DNA of 64,000 nucleotides. Origin: Salinivirga cyanobacteriivorans (GTDB lineage: Bacteria; Bacteroidota; Bacteroidia; Bacteroidales; Salinivirgaceae). The stretch spans positions 442,225 through 506,224 of the forward strand of contig NZ_CP013118.1 in NCBI RefSeq assembly GCF_001443605.1, given 5' to 3'. Positions 19,640-28,100 of this stretch are shown here, one piece after another. The position numbers and the translations under genes are program-made. A model generated the notes under the pieces. That model saw only the letters and a program-made list of their open reading frames with translations, made no database searches and had not been told where the DNA came from. Positions within the stretch are counted from its first letter, which is position 1. Each line of letters begins with the position of its first letter.

Positions 19640-19966
19640 CTATTGTTGATTAATCCAAAAATTCAATATGCCTGTTGAGTACATATACCCCTCGCCGTCA
19701 GTATCATCTATATACTCAACATATGACTCGCCTGCTTCATCATCATTTGATTTTCCTTCTACTTCAAAATCAATATCAAATTGACCTCCGCCTTCAAAAT
19801 CATTGGAATAATTAACAGTGAATGTTTGATTATTGGTTCCCCAATCCTGCTCAAGCCAGTGTATTTTGTATCTATTGCCAAACTCATCTCTATTGTAAGT
19901 AAATAATTCCATATCACATTCATCCGAAACTTTTCGCAAAATAATGTAACAAAAGTTACACTCCAC
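19640..19966 (-). pseudogene. C-terminal remnant of an unknown acidic protein
   Basis: The last ~95 codons read as a plausible acidic, aromatic-rich domain (ELFTYNRDEFGNRYKIHW through VEYIDDTDGEGYMYSTG, ending FWINQQ). The first ~14 codons overlap the decayed 3' end of an IS4-type transposase on the same strand in another frame. No signal peptide is present. I read it as the surviving 3' end of a gene cut by that transposon. The family was not recognised. Confidence 0.45.
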
Positions 19967-20326
19967 GATCTATAGGATGTAATTTTAAATTTGCCAGAAA
20001 AAAAGTAGTTGTGATTGTCAGAATAAAGCACCCTGCCTGTTAAACTCAATAGTTTTTGAATTGGACCGGCTCTTTGCGCCTTAGGTTTAATTTGATTAAC
20101 TACATAATCTAAGGATAAGTAAAAAGCTAAACAAATTCTTATTTTCTCAACAAAATTTGAGAAACCTGGCTCTTCTTTAGCAGTTACTCTCCTTAGTAGT
20201 TCCAATAATAGATAGACGATAAGCGCGACAAATATTTGTGATTTGACTGCATTTGGAGACGTTCCAACAAATGTTTTTACATTCAAGTTTTGTTTGAGAA
20301 GTTTAAAAAAGGCTTCAATATCCCAC

Positions 20327-20457
20327 CTTCGGTGGCAATATGCGGATGCCGGGATTTCGAAGCTCCAACTTGTCAAACCGTTACAATTTTGAGTAAATGT
20401 ACAAAAGTTTAATTTACCAACATCCCCCGGCTTACGTATATTGCGTGTTGTGCGTTC
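20327..20457 (-). other. attC-like recombination site of the solitary cassette
   Basis: 131 bp, the same length class as attC sites 1-3 in the main array (134-141 bp). On the minus strand: inverse core GCACAAC, stem AACACGCAATATACG (sharing AACACGCAATATA with attC1), unpaired centre, returning stem CCCGGCATCCGCATATTGC, and the final G at 20327. Confidence 0.75.
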
Positions 20458-20478
20458 GTGATATTTTTCGATGTTTCA

Positions 20479-21270
20479 TCATCTCTTGCTATTATCCATT
20501 TTTATAAAATTAATTACTTCGGTATCAAATTTTTCAGGAACTACCAAATTGGATGGGTCGCTTCCTCCTTTAATCACTTTCAATTTCGAGTCCTTAATTG
20601 CTTCATGCGTTTTCTTAGCCATTTTTAAAGCAAATTTTCCGAATCCGTCTCCAACCAAAACTAAGACAGGAATTTTTATTTTATCTAGTAGCTTCGTTAT
20701 GTTAAATCTATTGAGCGCTTTCCTTGCATTTAATAGTTGCTTTTTATCAATACGAGCATAGGATTTCTTAAAATAGTTTCGAACTTCAGCTTTATCATCT
20801 CCTTTGTAGGCAGAGTCGAGTGATTTGCTTAATAATGATGGAGCTATTTTTATTGTCAACCATTGCATCCAACCAGCCAATTTTTCAGTAAGAGACGACA
20901 CCTCACTGAAACTATCTGTAATTATTAATCTAGAAGTCTTTTCAGGATAGTCACAAGCAAATTGTTGGGCAATAACACCTCCCATGCTCACTCCAATAAT
21001 ATTCGCAGTTTTAATATCAAGGTGCCCCAGTAATTCACTAATATCCCTTGCACAATGACTGATACGGAAAGAATTTACTTTTGAGCTACTTCCATGACCG
21101 CGCATGTCAGGGACGATTAAAAAAAATCCTTTTTCAGGGTAGTTTTCGATTTGCGGTTTCCACATTTTATGGTCAGCTCCAAGTCCATGAATCAATACAA
21201 CTGGTTCTTGCGCTTTGTCGCCATAGGTCATGTAAAATAAATCAACTTTATCAGATGTTTTAAATTTCAT
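20479..21270 (-). CDS. Alpha/beta hydrolase, catalytic His apparently replaced by Asp
   Basis: 263 residues. The nucleophile elbow is GVSMGG (Ser about 94), preceded by [13 protein letters not shown] and [10 protein letters not shown]; the acid is in VLVGDGFGK. Where the family has the histidine (usually GxxH near the end before a PExF segment) this protein reads [15 protein letters not shown], so a GAC codon stands where CAC is expected. It may be inactive, a non-enzymatic family member, or use another residue. The start is set at ATG 21270 because GGAGG lies 5 bp upstream (21276-21280); a TTG further up is not needed. It is the sole gene of the solitary cassette. Confidence 0.85.
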   Translation of the reverse strand: MKFKTSDKVDLFYMTYGDKAQEPVVLIHGLGADHKMWKPQIENYPEKGFFLIVPDMRGHGSSSKVNSFRISHCARDISELLGHLDIKTANIIGVSMGGVIAQQFACDYPEKTSRLIITDSFSEVSSLTEKLAGWMQWLTIKIAPSLLSKSLDSAYKGDDKAEVRNYFKKSYARIDKKQLLNARKALNRFNITKLLDKIKIPVLVLVGDGFGKFALKMAKKTHEAIKDSKLKVIKGGSDPSNLVVPEKFDTEVINFIKMDNSKR

Positions 21271-21581
21271 ATAAACCTCCAATTTTTATTATTCCGACTT
21301 ACATTAAGTTAAGTTTTTAATTATGAATCATATATATTCGTCAAAGCTATCAAATTTCATTAATATCCATAATAAATCTTGTAGGCATCTTTTTTGAACG
21401 GTCATCATGACGCACAACTCCGATATAATTCTACAATTGTGGAAGCCTTCCATTCTAGATTGTTTGAAATGATTTCAATCGTAGTATTCTCTGCTTCATG
21501 GTAAGCAACCACTCTACGTAATTTTTCTTTTCCCAGTCCAGCCTCAAAAGCTTTTTTACTGGTAAGGGTTATAATTTCATC

Positions 21582-21698
21582 TGTTTATAATTATGATTTT
21601 AGTGGTCAGATGGAACCCCCTTTGTCTGACATTCAGTGTTTTACCTTAAGTGTCCCAAATAATCATGCGCGTGTGTGATAAAAGCTTTATCATGGAGG
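21582..21698. repeat. Dispersed 117-bp element, copy 1, flanked by TTTCATC direct repeats
   Basis: TTTCATC occurs at 21575-21581 and 21699-21705 on either side of a block that interrupts the IS4 relic frame. The block begins TGTTTATAATTATGATTTT followed by AGTGGTCA and includes CCAAATAATCATGC and ATGGAGG. A second copy (34962-35103) lies between the zinc-finger gene and the tyrosine recombinase. It has internal hairpins (GTCAGA...TCTGAC; GATAAAAGCTTTATC) but no terminal inverted repeats. Confidence 0.7.
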
Positions 21699-22490
21699 TT
21701 TCATCAATTAAAATATGTTGGTACTCGTCATCAGGAAGGTCTAATTCTTCTACAACTTCGTATACTGTGTTTTCTTTTATTCGGGTCACCAATTCATTTT
21801 CGGCCTTTATGCGTGCCTTAATTATGCTAAAATCCCAATATTCTTTGTCTTCAATAATTATTGTGTTTTAGGAAATACTGTCTGTCCAAAACCTTTCCTA
21901 TCATGGGTTGCAGCCTCTCCTATATTAATCAAATTGGGCATCATAATAGCTTCGTCCCCTTGTGTATGAATTTTGATCCCTCCTTTAGCTGTCCGAAACT
22001 TTGCCCAGCTAAAAAGGCCAAGACAGAGGCTAATTGTGCTACTATCCCGGATTAATAATGTTTTGTTTTATATCTCATCAATTGTTTTCCTGTATGAATG
22101 CTTTTTTAATAAGTGGCTATAATAACTCAATAGGTTCATATACAGACTTTCGAATACTTTATAATCACGTTTTCTATTGCCATCACTCATCGTTGATTTG
22201 GCCGGACTCTGCTCTAAACCTAAATCTCTTATAAAGGTTTTAGAGGCTCCGATACCAACAGAAATGTCTTCTAATGTACTACATCTAAACAGCTGTTCGA
22301 ACATTAAAGCTACAAGTTGATCGTAAGTCTTGTATTTATGGCAATATTTATCAGTTTGGTGAGTTTGAATAACCCGCTGCAATAAATGAATTGGAATTAA
22401 GTCAATAATTTGACGAATTACAGGCTTATTTGTATTTTTGTCTCTTCGGAACAGTCCCATATGATTTGGTTTTGGTGGTACTTAATCAGA

Positions 22491-22688
22491 AGTATGGGTT
22501 CTGTTCCTTTTTTCAAAGTTTCGGATAGTTGTGGCTATGGCAGTAATGCCTATTTTTGGACTGCCGATACCAATAAATTTTACAAAGGTTGGGGACAAAT
22601 GGCTTACATGTACTATTTTTCATCAAGGGTTATGATTAATACTATTGAAAAGCGTTTAGGAATGTCGGTAAGGTGTATTAAAATTTAA
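22491..22688 (+). pseudogene. C-terminal fragment of a FISUMP (Fib_succ_major) domain protein
   Basis: About 66 codons ending GMSVRCIKI preceded by SNAYFWTADTNKFY and MAYMYYFSSRV, the C-terminal signature of Bacteroidota surface proteins of the Fib_succ_major family. No start or signal sequence precedes it; homology stops near the 5' end of the IS4 relic, so the gene was truncated there. Confidence 0.7.
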
Positions 22689-22693
22689 GTAAT

Positions 22694-23380
22694 ATGAAGT
22701 TTGTCGAAGGAAATTTATCGTATGGACAATTCCGATTTGAATATTTCAATGAGGAGAATTCATTTATTGAATCGCAAAGGCATATTGCAAATAGTTTTTT
22801 TGCTTTTGCGGATAATTATATAAAGCCCTATGCGATTGAACTTTGTTTCAAGCAGTTCGATTCATCGACAGAATTACCCATGGCAAAAAAGGACTATCAT
22901 GCGTTTTTGCTTAAAATTGAAAATCCAAAGTTGAGTTTCATGCCTATTTGGTCCAATACGCAGGAGATTTATGTGTCGCAAATCAATAGAGATACTGTTT
23001 TTCAATTTGTTCTTGAACAGAATGTTGGAAATATACAGAACGAACCTTTAACCGGAATGTCCCATTTTTCGTTTCAAACAGGACTGTTTCGCTTACCAAC
23101 AAAAATCGACGCTAGAAAATTCTATCTTGAAAAAGAAAACCAGGTTCATACGGCTATGGAGTATCCATGCATTTCAGACACATGGTTCGAAGCTCCTTTG
23201 AACCATATTTTTTTATTTCCACCAATCGAGCTAAATTTTAGTCGTGAACCATACAGCAAAGCATGGTCGCTGCTCATTGTGTTGAACTGGAACATGTATT
23301 CCCATCAAAACGAAGATGGCTTTAAACTACTATCTCACAAATTTGAAGTTTTAGAAAAATTGGGTTGGCAAATTGTGTAA
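22694..23380 (+). CDS. Hypothetical protein
   Basis: 228 residues from an ATG at 22694, six bases after the FISUMP fragment ends. No signal peptide, no transmembrane helix, no motif I recognise. It is rich in aromatic residues (FRFEYFNEENSF, YPCISDTWFEAPLNH, WSLLIVLNWNMYSH). The even composition and lack of stops over 687 bp support a real gene. It lies among transposon relics, so it may itself be cargo. Function unknown. Confidence 0.6.
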   Translation: MKFVEGNLSYGQFRFEYFNEENSFIESQRHIANSFFAFADNYIKPYAIELCFKQFDSSTELPMAKKDYHAFLLKIENPKLSFMPIWSNTQEIYVSQINRDTVFQFVLEQNVGNIQNEPLTGMSHFSFQTGLFRLPTKIDARKFYLEKENQVHTAMEYPCISDTWFEAPLNHIFLFPPIELNFSREPYSKAWSLLIVLNWNMYSHQNEDGFKLLSHKFEVLEKLGWQIV

Positions 23381-23494
23381 TTATTTCAAAGGATCAAAAG
23401 CAATTAGTCATCAACCATTTACTACACCTCGTGGATACACTGTTGTGCTGACAATATATTACGAATAGCGCTTTTCCTGATTGTGCGGTGGGGT

Positions 23495-23794
23495 TTAATA
23501 TTGAAGTTTACCCGGATCTTTTCGGTTGTCCCAAAATGAATAAAGTTCTATAATGCTGTCTTCTTCATTGACATTATAGAATAAACTGTTGTGTTTCGTT
23601 ACAAGGGCTTTGCGCACATTTTCAACGGCTGAAGCTTTAAATTGATATGGGTTTTTCTGTATTTGTTCTATTACTTTGTTAGTTTTCTGAGCAAAATTGC
23701 GAGCTTCTTTTTCTGTCCATTTATTTTCAAGGTATTCTATTACAGCATCAAAGGTTTCTTCTGCTTCTTCTGTCCATTTTATTTTTAAAGCCAT
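23495..23794 (-). CDS. RelE/ParE-superfamily toxin (module 1)
   Basis: 99 residues with the ParE/RelE fold pattern: IKWTEEAEETFDAVIEYLENKW, then ARNFAQKTNKVIEQIQKNP, ALVTKHNSLFYNV and a basic/aromatic end ELYSFWDNRKDP. Toxins of this fold poison gyrase or cleave ribosome-bound mRNA; which applies cannot be told from sequence. It overlaps the antitoxin gene by 10 bp, the usual antitoxin-first order. ATG at 23794. Confidence 0.87.
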   Translation of the reverse strand: MALKIKWTEEAEETFDAVIEYLENKWTEKEARNFAQKTNKVIEQIQKNPYQFKASAVENVRKALVTKHNSLFYNVNEEDSIIELYSFWDNRKDPGKLQY

Positions 23795-24018
23795 TTCTCA
23801 TGCTTTTTCATCACTTCACTATGATCTTTAGTTTGCCCGTTTTTAGCTTGTGACATTCCTCTTTTTACAGATTCCTGAACATTTACAGGCAAATCATTCC
23901 AAAAATCAGTATCGCTTACCTGTTTAGCCAGGATTGCTCTAATCGCATTTAGTATAGTTGCATCATTGACCTTATCAATCAAGTTATGTAAGTCTGATTT
24001 TAATTCAGTCGAGTTCAT
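23785..24018 (-). CDS. Cognate antitoxin (module 1)
   Basis: 77 residues: MNSTELKSDLHNLIDKV, a helical middle and a basic tail GMSQAKNGQTKDHSEVMKKH. It matches the small Bacteroidota antitoxins that precede RelE/ParE toxins. The toxin start lies inside its last codons. The leader upstream is duplicated at module 2. Autoregulation is typical of such systems, but no operator was identified with certainty. Confidence 0.8.
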   Translation of the reverse strand: MNSTELKSDLHNLIDKVNDATILNAIRAILAKQVSDTDFWNDLPVNVQESVKRGMSQAKNGQTKDHSEVMKKHEKWL

Positions 24019-24262
24019 AATTTCCAGTGTTTTATTCTCCTACAAATTTAACGATTAATATTGACTTTTAGTTTCAGAATAAAGGTTGTAACTTCTCTAA
24101 TTTACCTTTCAGGTTGTCCAGGCTGTTGATTTTGTTCCGTTCGTTTCGATTCCCTCATTCCCTCCCGCAATGCTACTAAACGAACTAGCGGAGGCCATTG
24201 AGTGGCTAGTGTGCTGGCTGGTGGAAATCGAAATGGCGATGTCGCACACTGAATACATATTA
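24019..24262. promoter_or_regulatory. TA leader copy A (palindrome-rich, duplicated)
   Basis: About 225 bp nearly identical to 24817-25047, including TACAAATTTAACGATTAAT, CTTTTAGTTTCAGAATAAAG and the inverted arms GTTTCGATTCCC/GGAAATCGAAAT. A run of ten G (24271-24280) lies just beyond. It should carry the promoter of module 1 and end module 2. Confidence 0.7.
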
Positions 24263-24313
24263 GCGTGATCGGGGGGGGGGAGTTGCACTATGATGACAGG
24301 TCGTGCGGTGGGG

Positions 24314-24631
24314 TTATTTATTTTTATTCGGATTCTGACGTGTGTCAAAGACTCTGTTAATATAGACAGTATTGCTGTTGTCGCTTGTTCTGTAAGTGAT
24401 TTTTATATTGTGTTCGATTAGCTTTTTGTATGTCCTTTTTAAATGACTAAATTGTTCATCTACAGCACCAATTTCAACAAATTTACTGTCTGATAAAATA
24501 TCAACTTGATTTACTAAAGATTGGATTATTTCAAAAGCCTTATCTTCTCCAATTTGCTCTGTGTAAAAGTTATATATCTTTCGCAGGTCTTTTACAGCTC
24601 TCGAGGTCCAACTTATTTTGTAGTCTTCCAA
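24314..24631 (-). CDS. RelE/ParE-superfamily toxin (module 2)
   Basis: 105 residues: KISWTSRAVKDLRKIYNFYTEQIG, then LIEHNIKITYRTSDNSNTVYINRVFDTRQNP, which is the ParE/RelE C-terminal strand pattern ending in R-x-x-x-x-P. The frame begins with TTG at 24631. An AGGAG lies eight bases upstream and no suitable ATG exists, so a TTG start is likely. It overlaps the antitoxin end by 19 bp. Confidence 0.85.
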   Translation of the reverse strand: MEDYKISWTSRAVKDLRKIYNFYTEQIGEDKAFEIIQSLVNQVDILSDSKFVEIGAVDEQFSHLKRTYKKLIEHNIKITYRTSDNSNTVYINRVFDTRQNPNKNK

Positions 24632-24816
24632 TTTGATATCTCCTGTTTTAATGATTCGTGACCGATTAAATTTCCATTTACAATATCTTCTTCTGATTCT
24701 TCAATTAAAGTTTCATTGAAAAGGGATATCATTTTGGCGTAAATTTCATTTAGAACAGGTTCTTCTAACTGATGCAAATACCTGTGTATAAAGTCTCTTT
24801 TTTCAACTACGTTCAT
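24613..24816 (-). CDS. Cognate antitoxin (module 2)
   Basis: 67 residues, MNVVEKRDFIHRYLHQLEEP then EDIVNGNLIGHESLKQEI. An in-frame ATG at 24825 would add three residues. I prefer 24816 because it corresponds to the start of module 1 in the duplicated leader (GTTCATAATTTCC in both). It is unlike the module 1 antitoxin in sequence, so the two modules share leaders but not genes. Confidence 0.78.
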   Translation of the reverse strand: MNVVEKRDFIHRYLHQLEEPVLNEIYAKMISLFNETLIEESEEDIVNGNLIGHESLKQEISNWKTTK

Positions 24817-25047
24817 AATTTCCATTATTTTATTATCCTACAAATTTAACGATTAATATTGACTTTTAGTTTCAGAATAAAGGGTGTAACTTCTCTAATT
24901 TACCTTTCAGATTGGCCAGGCTATTGGTTTTGTTCCGTTCGTTTCGATTCCCGCTCTCTTACCCCGCAAGCTACTCAACAGACTAGCGTAGGCTATTGAG
25001 TGGGTAGTGTGCTGGCTGGTGGGAATCGAAATGGCGATGTCGCGCTC
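24817..25047. promoter_or_regulatory. TA leader copy B (palindrome-rich, duplicated)
   Basis: Second copy of the module leader. Inverted arms GTTTCGATTCCC (24943-24954) and GGGAATCGAAAT (25020-25032) enclose a smaller hairpin CTACTCAA...TTGAGTGGGTAG. The rest, to 25113, shows no gene. Confidence 0.68.
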
Positions 25048-25113
25048 TTATTGCAAATTAAGGTTAGCAAAGATGTTTTTTAAATCAACCTCTGAAAAAC
25101 AATCCATACCCAC

Positions 25114-25141
25114 AAAAAAAGCCCCCGTTTCCGGAGGCTTT
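25114..25141 (-). terminator. Rho-independent terminator of ppdK
   Basis: On the minus strand, AAGCCTCCGG-AAA-CGGGGGCTTTTTTT just after the ppdK stop: a GC-rich hairpin followed by seven T. Confidence 0.88.
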
Positions 25142-25166
25142 AGAATTATCTCGAATAAAATCGATA

Positions 25167-27884
25167 TTAGCGAATGTTGGCCTGAGCAGCTGCCAAACGT
25201 GCGATTGGTACGCGGAATGGTGAACATGAAACATAGTTCATACCCACTCTGTGGCAGAATTCTACTGAGCTTGGTTCTCCGCCGTGCTCACCGCAAATAC
25301 CTACTTTGAGGTCTTTCTTTGCGCTGCGACCTTTTTCTGTTCCCATTTCAACCAACTGGCCAACGCCTGTTTGGTCTAATACCTGGAATGGATCGTTTTT
25401 CAACAAGCCTTTTTCAAGGTATATTGGAAGGAATTTTCCGGCATCGTCACGAGAGTAACCGAAAGTCATCTGGGTGAGGTCATTGGTACCGAAAGAGAAA
25501 AATTCAGCTACTTCAGCAACCTCGTCTGCAGTAAGTGCAGCGCGTGGAATCTCAATCATTGTTCCTACAAGATAATCTACCTCAACGCCTTTTTCCTTGA
25601 ATACATCGGCTGCAACATTACGGATAATTTCTTCCTGCATTTTCAATTCGCCTACAGTACCAATCAACGGAACCATAATCTCTGGTTTTGGATTAAGTCC
25701 CTGTGATTTAAGGTTACAGGCAGCCTCGATGATGGCGCGTGCCTGCATTTCTGTAATTTCAGGATAAGTGTTTCCGAGGCGACAACCACGGTGACCCAAC
25801 ATTGGGTTGAATTCGTGCAATGATTCTACCTTGGCTTTCACCTCATCAGCAGGAATTCCAAGTTCTTTGGCCATTTGCTCCTGTGATTTTTCATCGTTTG
25901 GAGTAAACTCGTGCAATGGTGGATCGAGCAAGCGAATGGTTACGCCGTATCCGTCCATTGCTTTAAGAATACCTTCAAAATCTTCGCGCTGCCATGGCAA
26001 CAATTTTTCAAGCGCTTTACGACGACCACTTTCATCGTTTGCCAAAATCATTTCGCGTACAGCTTTAATACGATCGCCTTCGAAGAACATGTGCTCTGTA
26101 CGGCAAAGTCCGATACCTTTTGCACCAAAGTTGAATGCAGTTTCTGCATCGTGGGGTGTATCGGCATTTGTACGTACATCCATGCGGGTATATTTCTCGG
26201 CAAGTTCCATAATCTGACCAAAGTTTCCGGCCAATTCGGGATCTATTGTAGCTACTTTACCATCATAAATCTCACCTGTAGAACCATTCAATGAAATCCA
26301 ATCGCCTTCTTTATATGCTTTACCATCAACGGTAAACTCTTTTTTGGCATAATTTACGACCACATCACCGGCACCTGATACACAGCATTTACCCATACCA
26401 CGAGCAACAACTGCAGCGTGTGATGTCATTCCACCACGTGAAGTTAAAATACCTTCTGATACGTTCATACCGCTAAGGTCTTCGGGAGAAGTTTCGGTAC
26501 GTACCAAAACAACTTTCTCGCCACGACCTTTCCACTCTTCAGCTTCGTCGGCATCGAATACTACACGGCCGGTAGCTGCACCTGGAGATGCTGGCAAACC
26601 TTTGGCAATTGTATGTGCATCTTTGATGGCTTCTTTGTCAAATACCGGGTGCAATAATTCATCAAGTCTATTAGGTTCGACACGCAACATGGCTGTTTTT
26701 TCATCAATCATACCTTCCTCCATCATGTCAACGGCCATTTTCACCATTGCAGCACCTGTACGTTTTCCGTTACGTGTTTGCAACATCCATAGTTTACCAT
26801 CCTGGATAGTAAACTCGAGATCCTGCATATCTTTGTAATGGTCTTCCAGTTTTTGCTGAACTTCATCCAGTTCTTTATAAACTACTGGCATAGCTTCTTC
26901 CAGTGAAGGAAATTCGGCTTTACGCTGCTCTTCAGAAATACCAGCACGCTTTGCCCAACGCAAAGAACCTTCTTTTGTAATTTCCTGTGGTGTACGAATA
27001 CCTGCTACAACATCCTCTCCCTGGGCATCGATCAGATATTCTCCGTTGAAAATATCTTCACCTGTTGCTGCGTCACGGGTAAATGCTACACCTGTTGCAG
27101 AATTTTTACCCATGTTACCGTAAACCATAGCCTGCACGTTTACTGCAGTTCCCCACTCATCAGGAATTTGGTGCATACGACGGTAATAAATTGCGCGTTT
27201 GTTGTTCCAGCTACCAAATACAGCAGCTACAGAACCCCAAAGTTGCTCCCATGGATCATTTGGAAATGCTTTACCAGTTTTATCTTTTATCACCTTTTTG
27301 AAGGCCTCAACCAATTTTTTAAGGTCTTCGGGTGTAAATTCAGTATCAAGTTTATAGCCTTTTTCTTCTTTAATTTTTTCAATTTCAATTTCAAAAGGAT
27401 CGCTTTCACCTTTTTCAGCTTCAACACCCATCACCACATCACCATACATTTGGATGAAACGACGGTATGAATCCCAGGCAAAACGTTCATTACCTGATTT
27501 TTCAGCAACGATTTTCACGGTATCATCATTCATACCCAGGTTCAAAACAGTGTCCATCATACCTGGCATAGACACACGTGCACCCGAACGTACTGAAAGC
27601 AGCAATGGAAACTCATCACTTTGCGAGCCAAATTTTGCATTCATGGCTTTTTCTGTTGCTCTTACTGCATCTTCTACTTCGCCTTTAATGGCTGCAAAAG
27701 TGGCTTCTTCGCCTTCCTGGTTATATTTTGTACAAACTTCGGTAGTAATTGTAAAACCTGCAGGAACCGGAACACCAATAAGGTTCATTTCAGCCAGGTT
27801 TGCACCTTTACCACCCAACAAATTTTTCATTTCTGTTTTTCCTTCAGCCTTACCATCGCCAAAGGTGTAAACGTGTTTAGTCAT
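25167..27884 (-). CDS. ppdK: Pyruvate, phosphate dikinase
   Basis: 905 residues, the normal length. It catalyses pyruvate + ATP + Pi to and from PEP + AMP + PPi. Visible: N-terminal ATP-grasp part (GGKGANLAEMNLIGVPVPAGF), the phosphohistidine swivel site GGMTSHAAVVARGMGK, and the PEP/pyruvate TIM barrel with GLCRTEHMFFEGDR, FNPMLGHRGCRLG and the C-terminal GICGEHGGEPSSVEF. Cytoplasmic; it works in glycolysis or gluconeogenesis, often in place of pyruvate kinase in anaerobes. Monocistronic, with its own terminator. The ATG at 27884 is preceded by about 200 bp of leader without a gene. Confidence 0.97.
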   Translation of the reverse strand: MTKHVYTFGDGKAEGKTEMKNLLGGKGANLAEMNLIGVPVPAGFTITTEVCTKYNQEGEEATFAAIKGEVEDAVRATEKAMNAKFGSQSDEFPLLLSVRSGARVSMPGMMDTVLNLGMNDDTVKIVAEKSGNERFAWDSYRRFIQMYGDVVMGVEAEKGESDPFEIEIEKIKEEKGYKLDTEFTPEDLKKLVEAFKKVIKDKTGKAFPNDPWEQLWGSVAAVFGSWNNKRAIYYRRMHQIPDEWGTAVNVQAMVYGNMGKNSATGVAFTRDAATGEDIFNGEYLIDAQGEDVVAGIRTPQEITKEGSLRWAKRAGISEEQRKAEFPSLEEAMPVVYKELDEVQQKLEDHYKDMQDLEFTIQDGKLWMLQTRNGKRTGAAMVKMAVDMMEEGMIDEKTAMLRVEPNRLDELLHPVFDKEAIKDAHTIAKGLPASPGAATGRVVFDADEAEEWKGRGEKVVLVRTETSPEDLSGMNVSEGILTSRGGMTSHAAVVARGMGKCCVSGAGDVVVNYAKKEFTVDGKAYKEGDWISLNGSTGEIYDGKVATIDPELAGNFGQIMELAEKYTRMDVRTNADTPHDAETAFNFGAKGIGLCRTEHMFFEGDRIKAVREMILANDESGRRKALEKLLPWQREDFEGILKAMDGYGVTIRLLDPPLHEFTPNDEKSQEQMAKELGIPADEVKAKVESLHEFNPMLGHRGCRLGNTYPEITEMQARAIIEAACNLKSQGLNPKPEIMVPLIGTVGELKMQEEIIRNVAADVFKEKGVEVDYLVGTMIEIPRAALTADEVAEVAEFFSFGTNDLTQMTFGYSRDDAGKFLPIYLEKGLLKNDPFQVLDQTGVGQLVEMGTEKGRSAKKDLKVGICGEHGGEPSSVEFCHRVGMNYVSCSPFRVPIARLAAAQANIR

Positions 27885-28100
27885 AATTAAATGGTTTTTA
27901 TGTTTGATTAAAACTTGTAGAAATTCAATTCAGATCCAGCATACAAAAATAATATTTTATTTTGGATTTGCTCTATATGGCACTAAAGAATTAACCTTTT
28001 GATATTCAACACAAAGCATATAGAAAACGTTTGCATAATTCAATAAAAAGATGTTAAATTATCGTTAATTCCACGCTACTAAGTGTTTAGGGAGAGAAAT

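Larger units (their letters stand above)
20327..21417 (-). mobile_element. Solitary integron-type gene cassette inserted in the IS4 relic
   Basis: Read on the minus strand, the insert starts TTGTGCGTCATG right after transposase bases TATCGGAG and ends CCACCGAAG right before GTGGGATATTG. Removing it restores CGG AGG TGG GAT ATT GAA (RRWDIE). It contains one gene in the cassette direction and ends in a 131-bp attC-like site (20457-20327). The inverse core CGAACGCACAAC at 20458-20447 is complementary over nine bases (ACGCACAAC) to the cassette start GTTGTGCGT. The stem GCAATAT...GCCGGG at 20440-20421 pairs with CCCGGCATCCGCATATTGC at 20353-20335. This is a cassette integrated at a secondary site ending in G. 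Confidence 0.82.
19985..22460 (-). pseudogene. IS4-type transposase relic, frameshifted and split by two insertions
   Basis: Reading 22460 to about 19985 on the minus strand recovers one IS4-like transposase in pieces. The N-terminal DUF4372-like part runs MGLFRRDKNTNKPV to YRKTIDEI. A frameshift near 22066 leads to RDSSTISLCLGLF (first catalytic Asp) and GGIKIHTQGDEAIMMP. A second frameshift near 21875 leads to IEDKEYWDF (second Asp) and TRIKENTVYE. The frame is interrupted at ILIDE by a 117-bp repeat (21582-21698). It resumes EIITLTSKKAFEAGL to STIVELYR, is interrupted again by a 1091-bp cassette (20327-21417), and resumes exactly with RWDIEAFFKLLKQN (catalytic Glu) down to VVNQIKPKAQRAG. 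Non-functional, and useful as a clock for the later insertions. Confidence 0.88.

Noticed and set aside
19640..19966. Intact small acidic gene
   Set aside because: Its start lies in transposon debris and no signal or ribosome site is visible; a 3' remnant is more likely.
24019..25047. Palindromic TA leaders as attC sites
   Set aside because: They have inverted arms but no AAC...GTT core pair, and no complementary cassette start precedes them.
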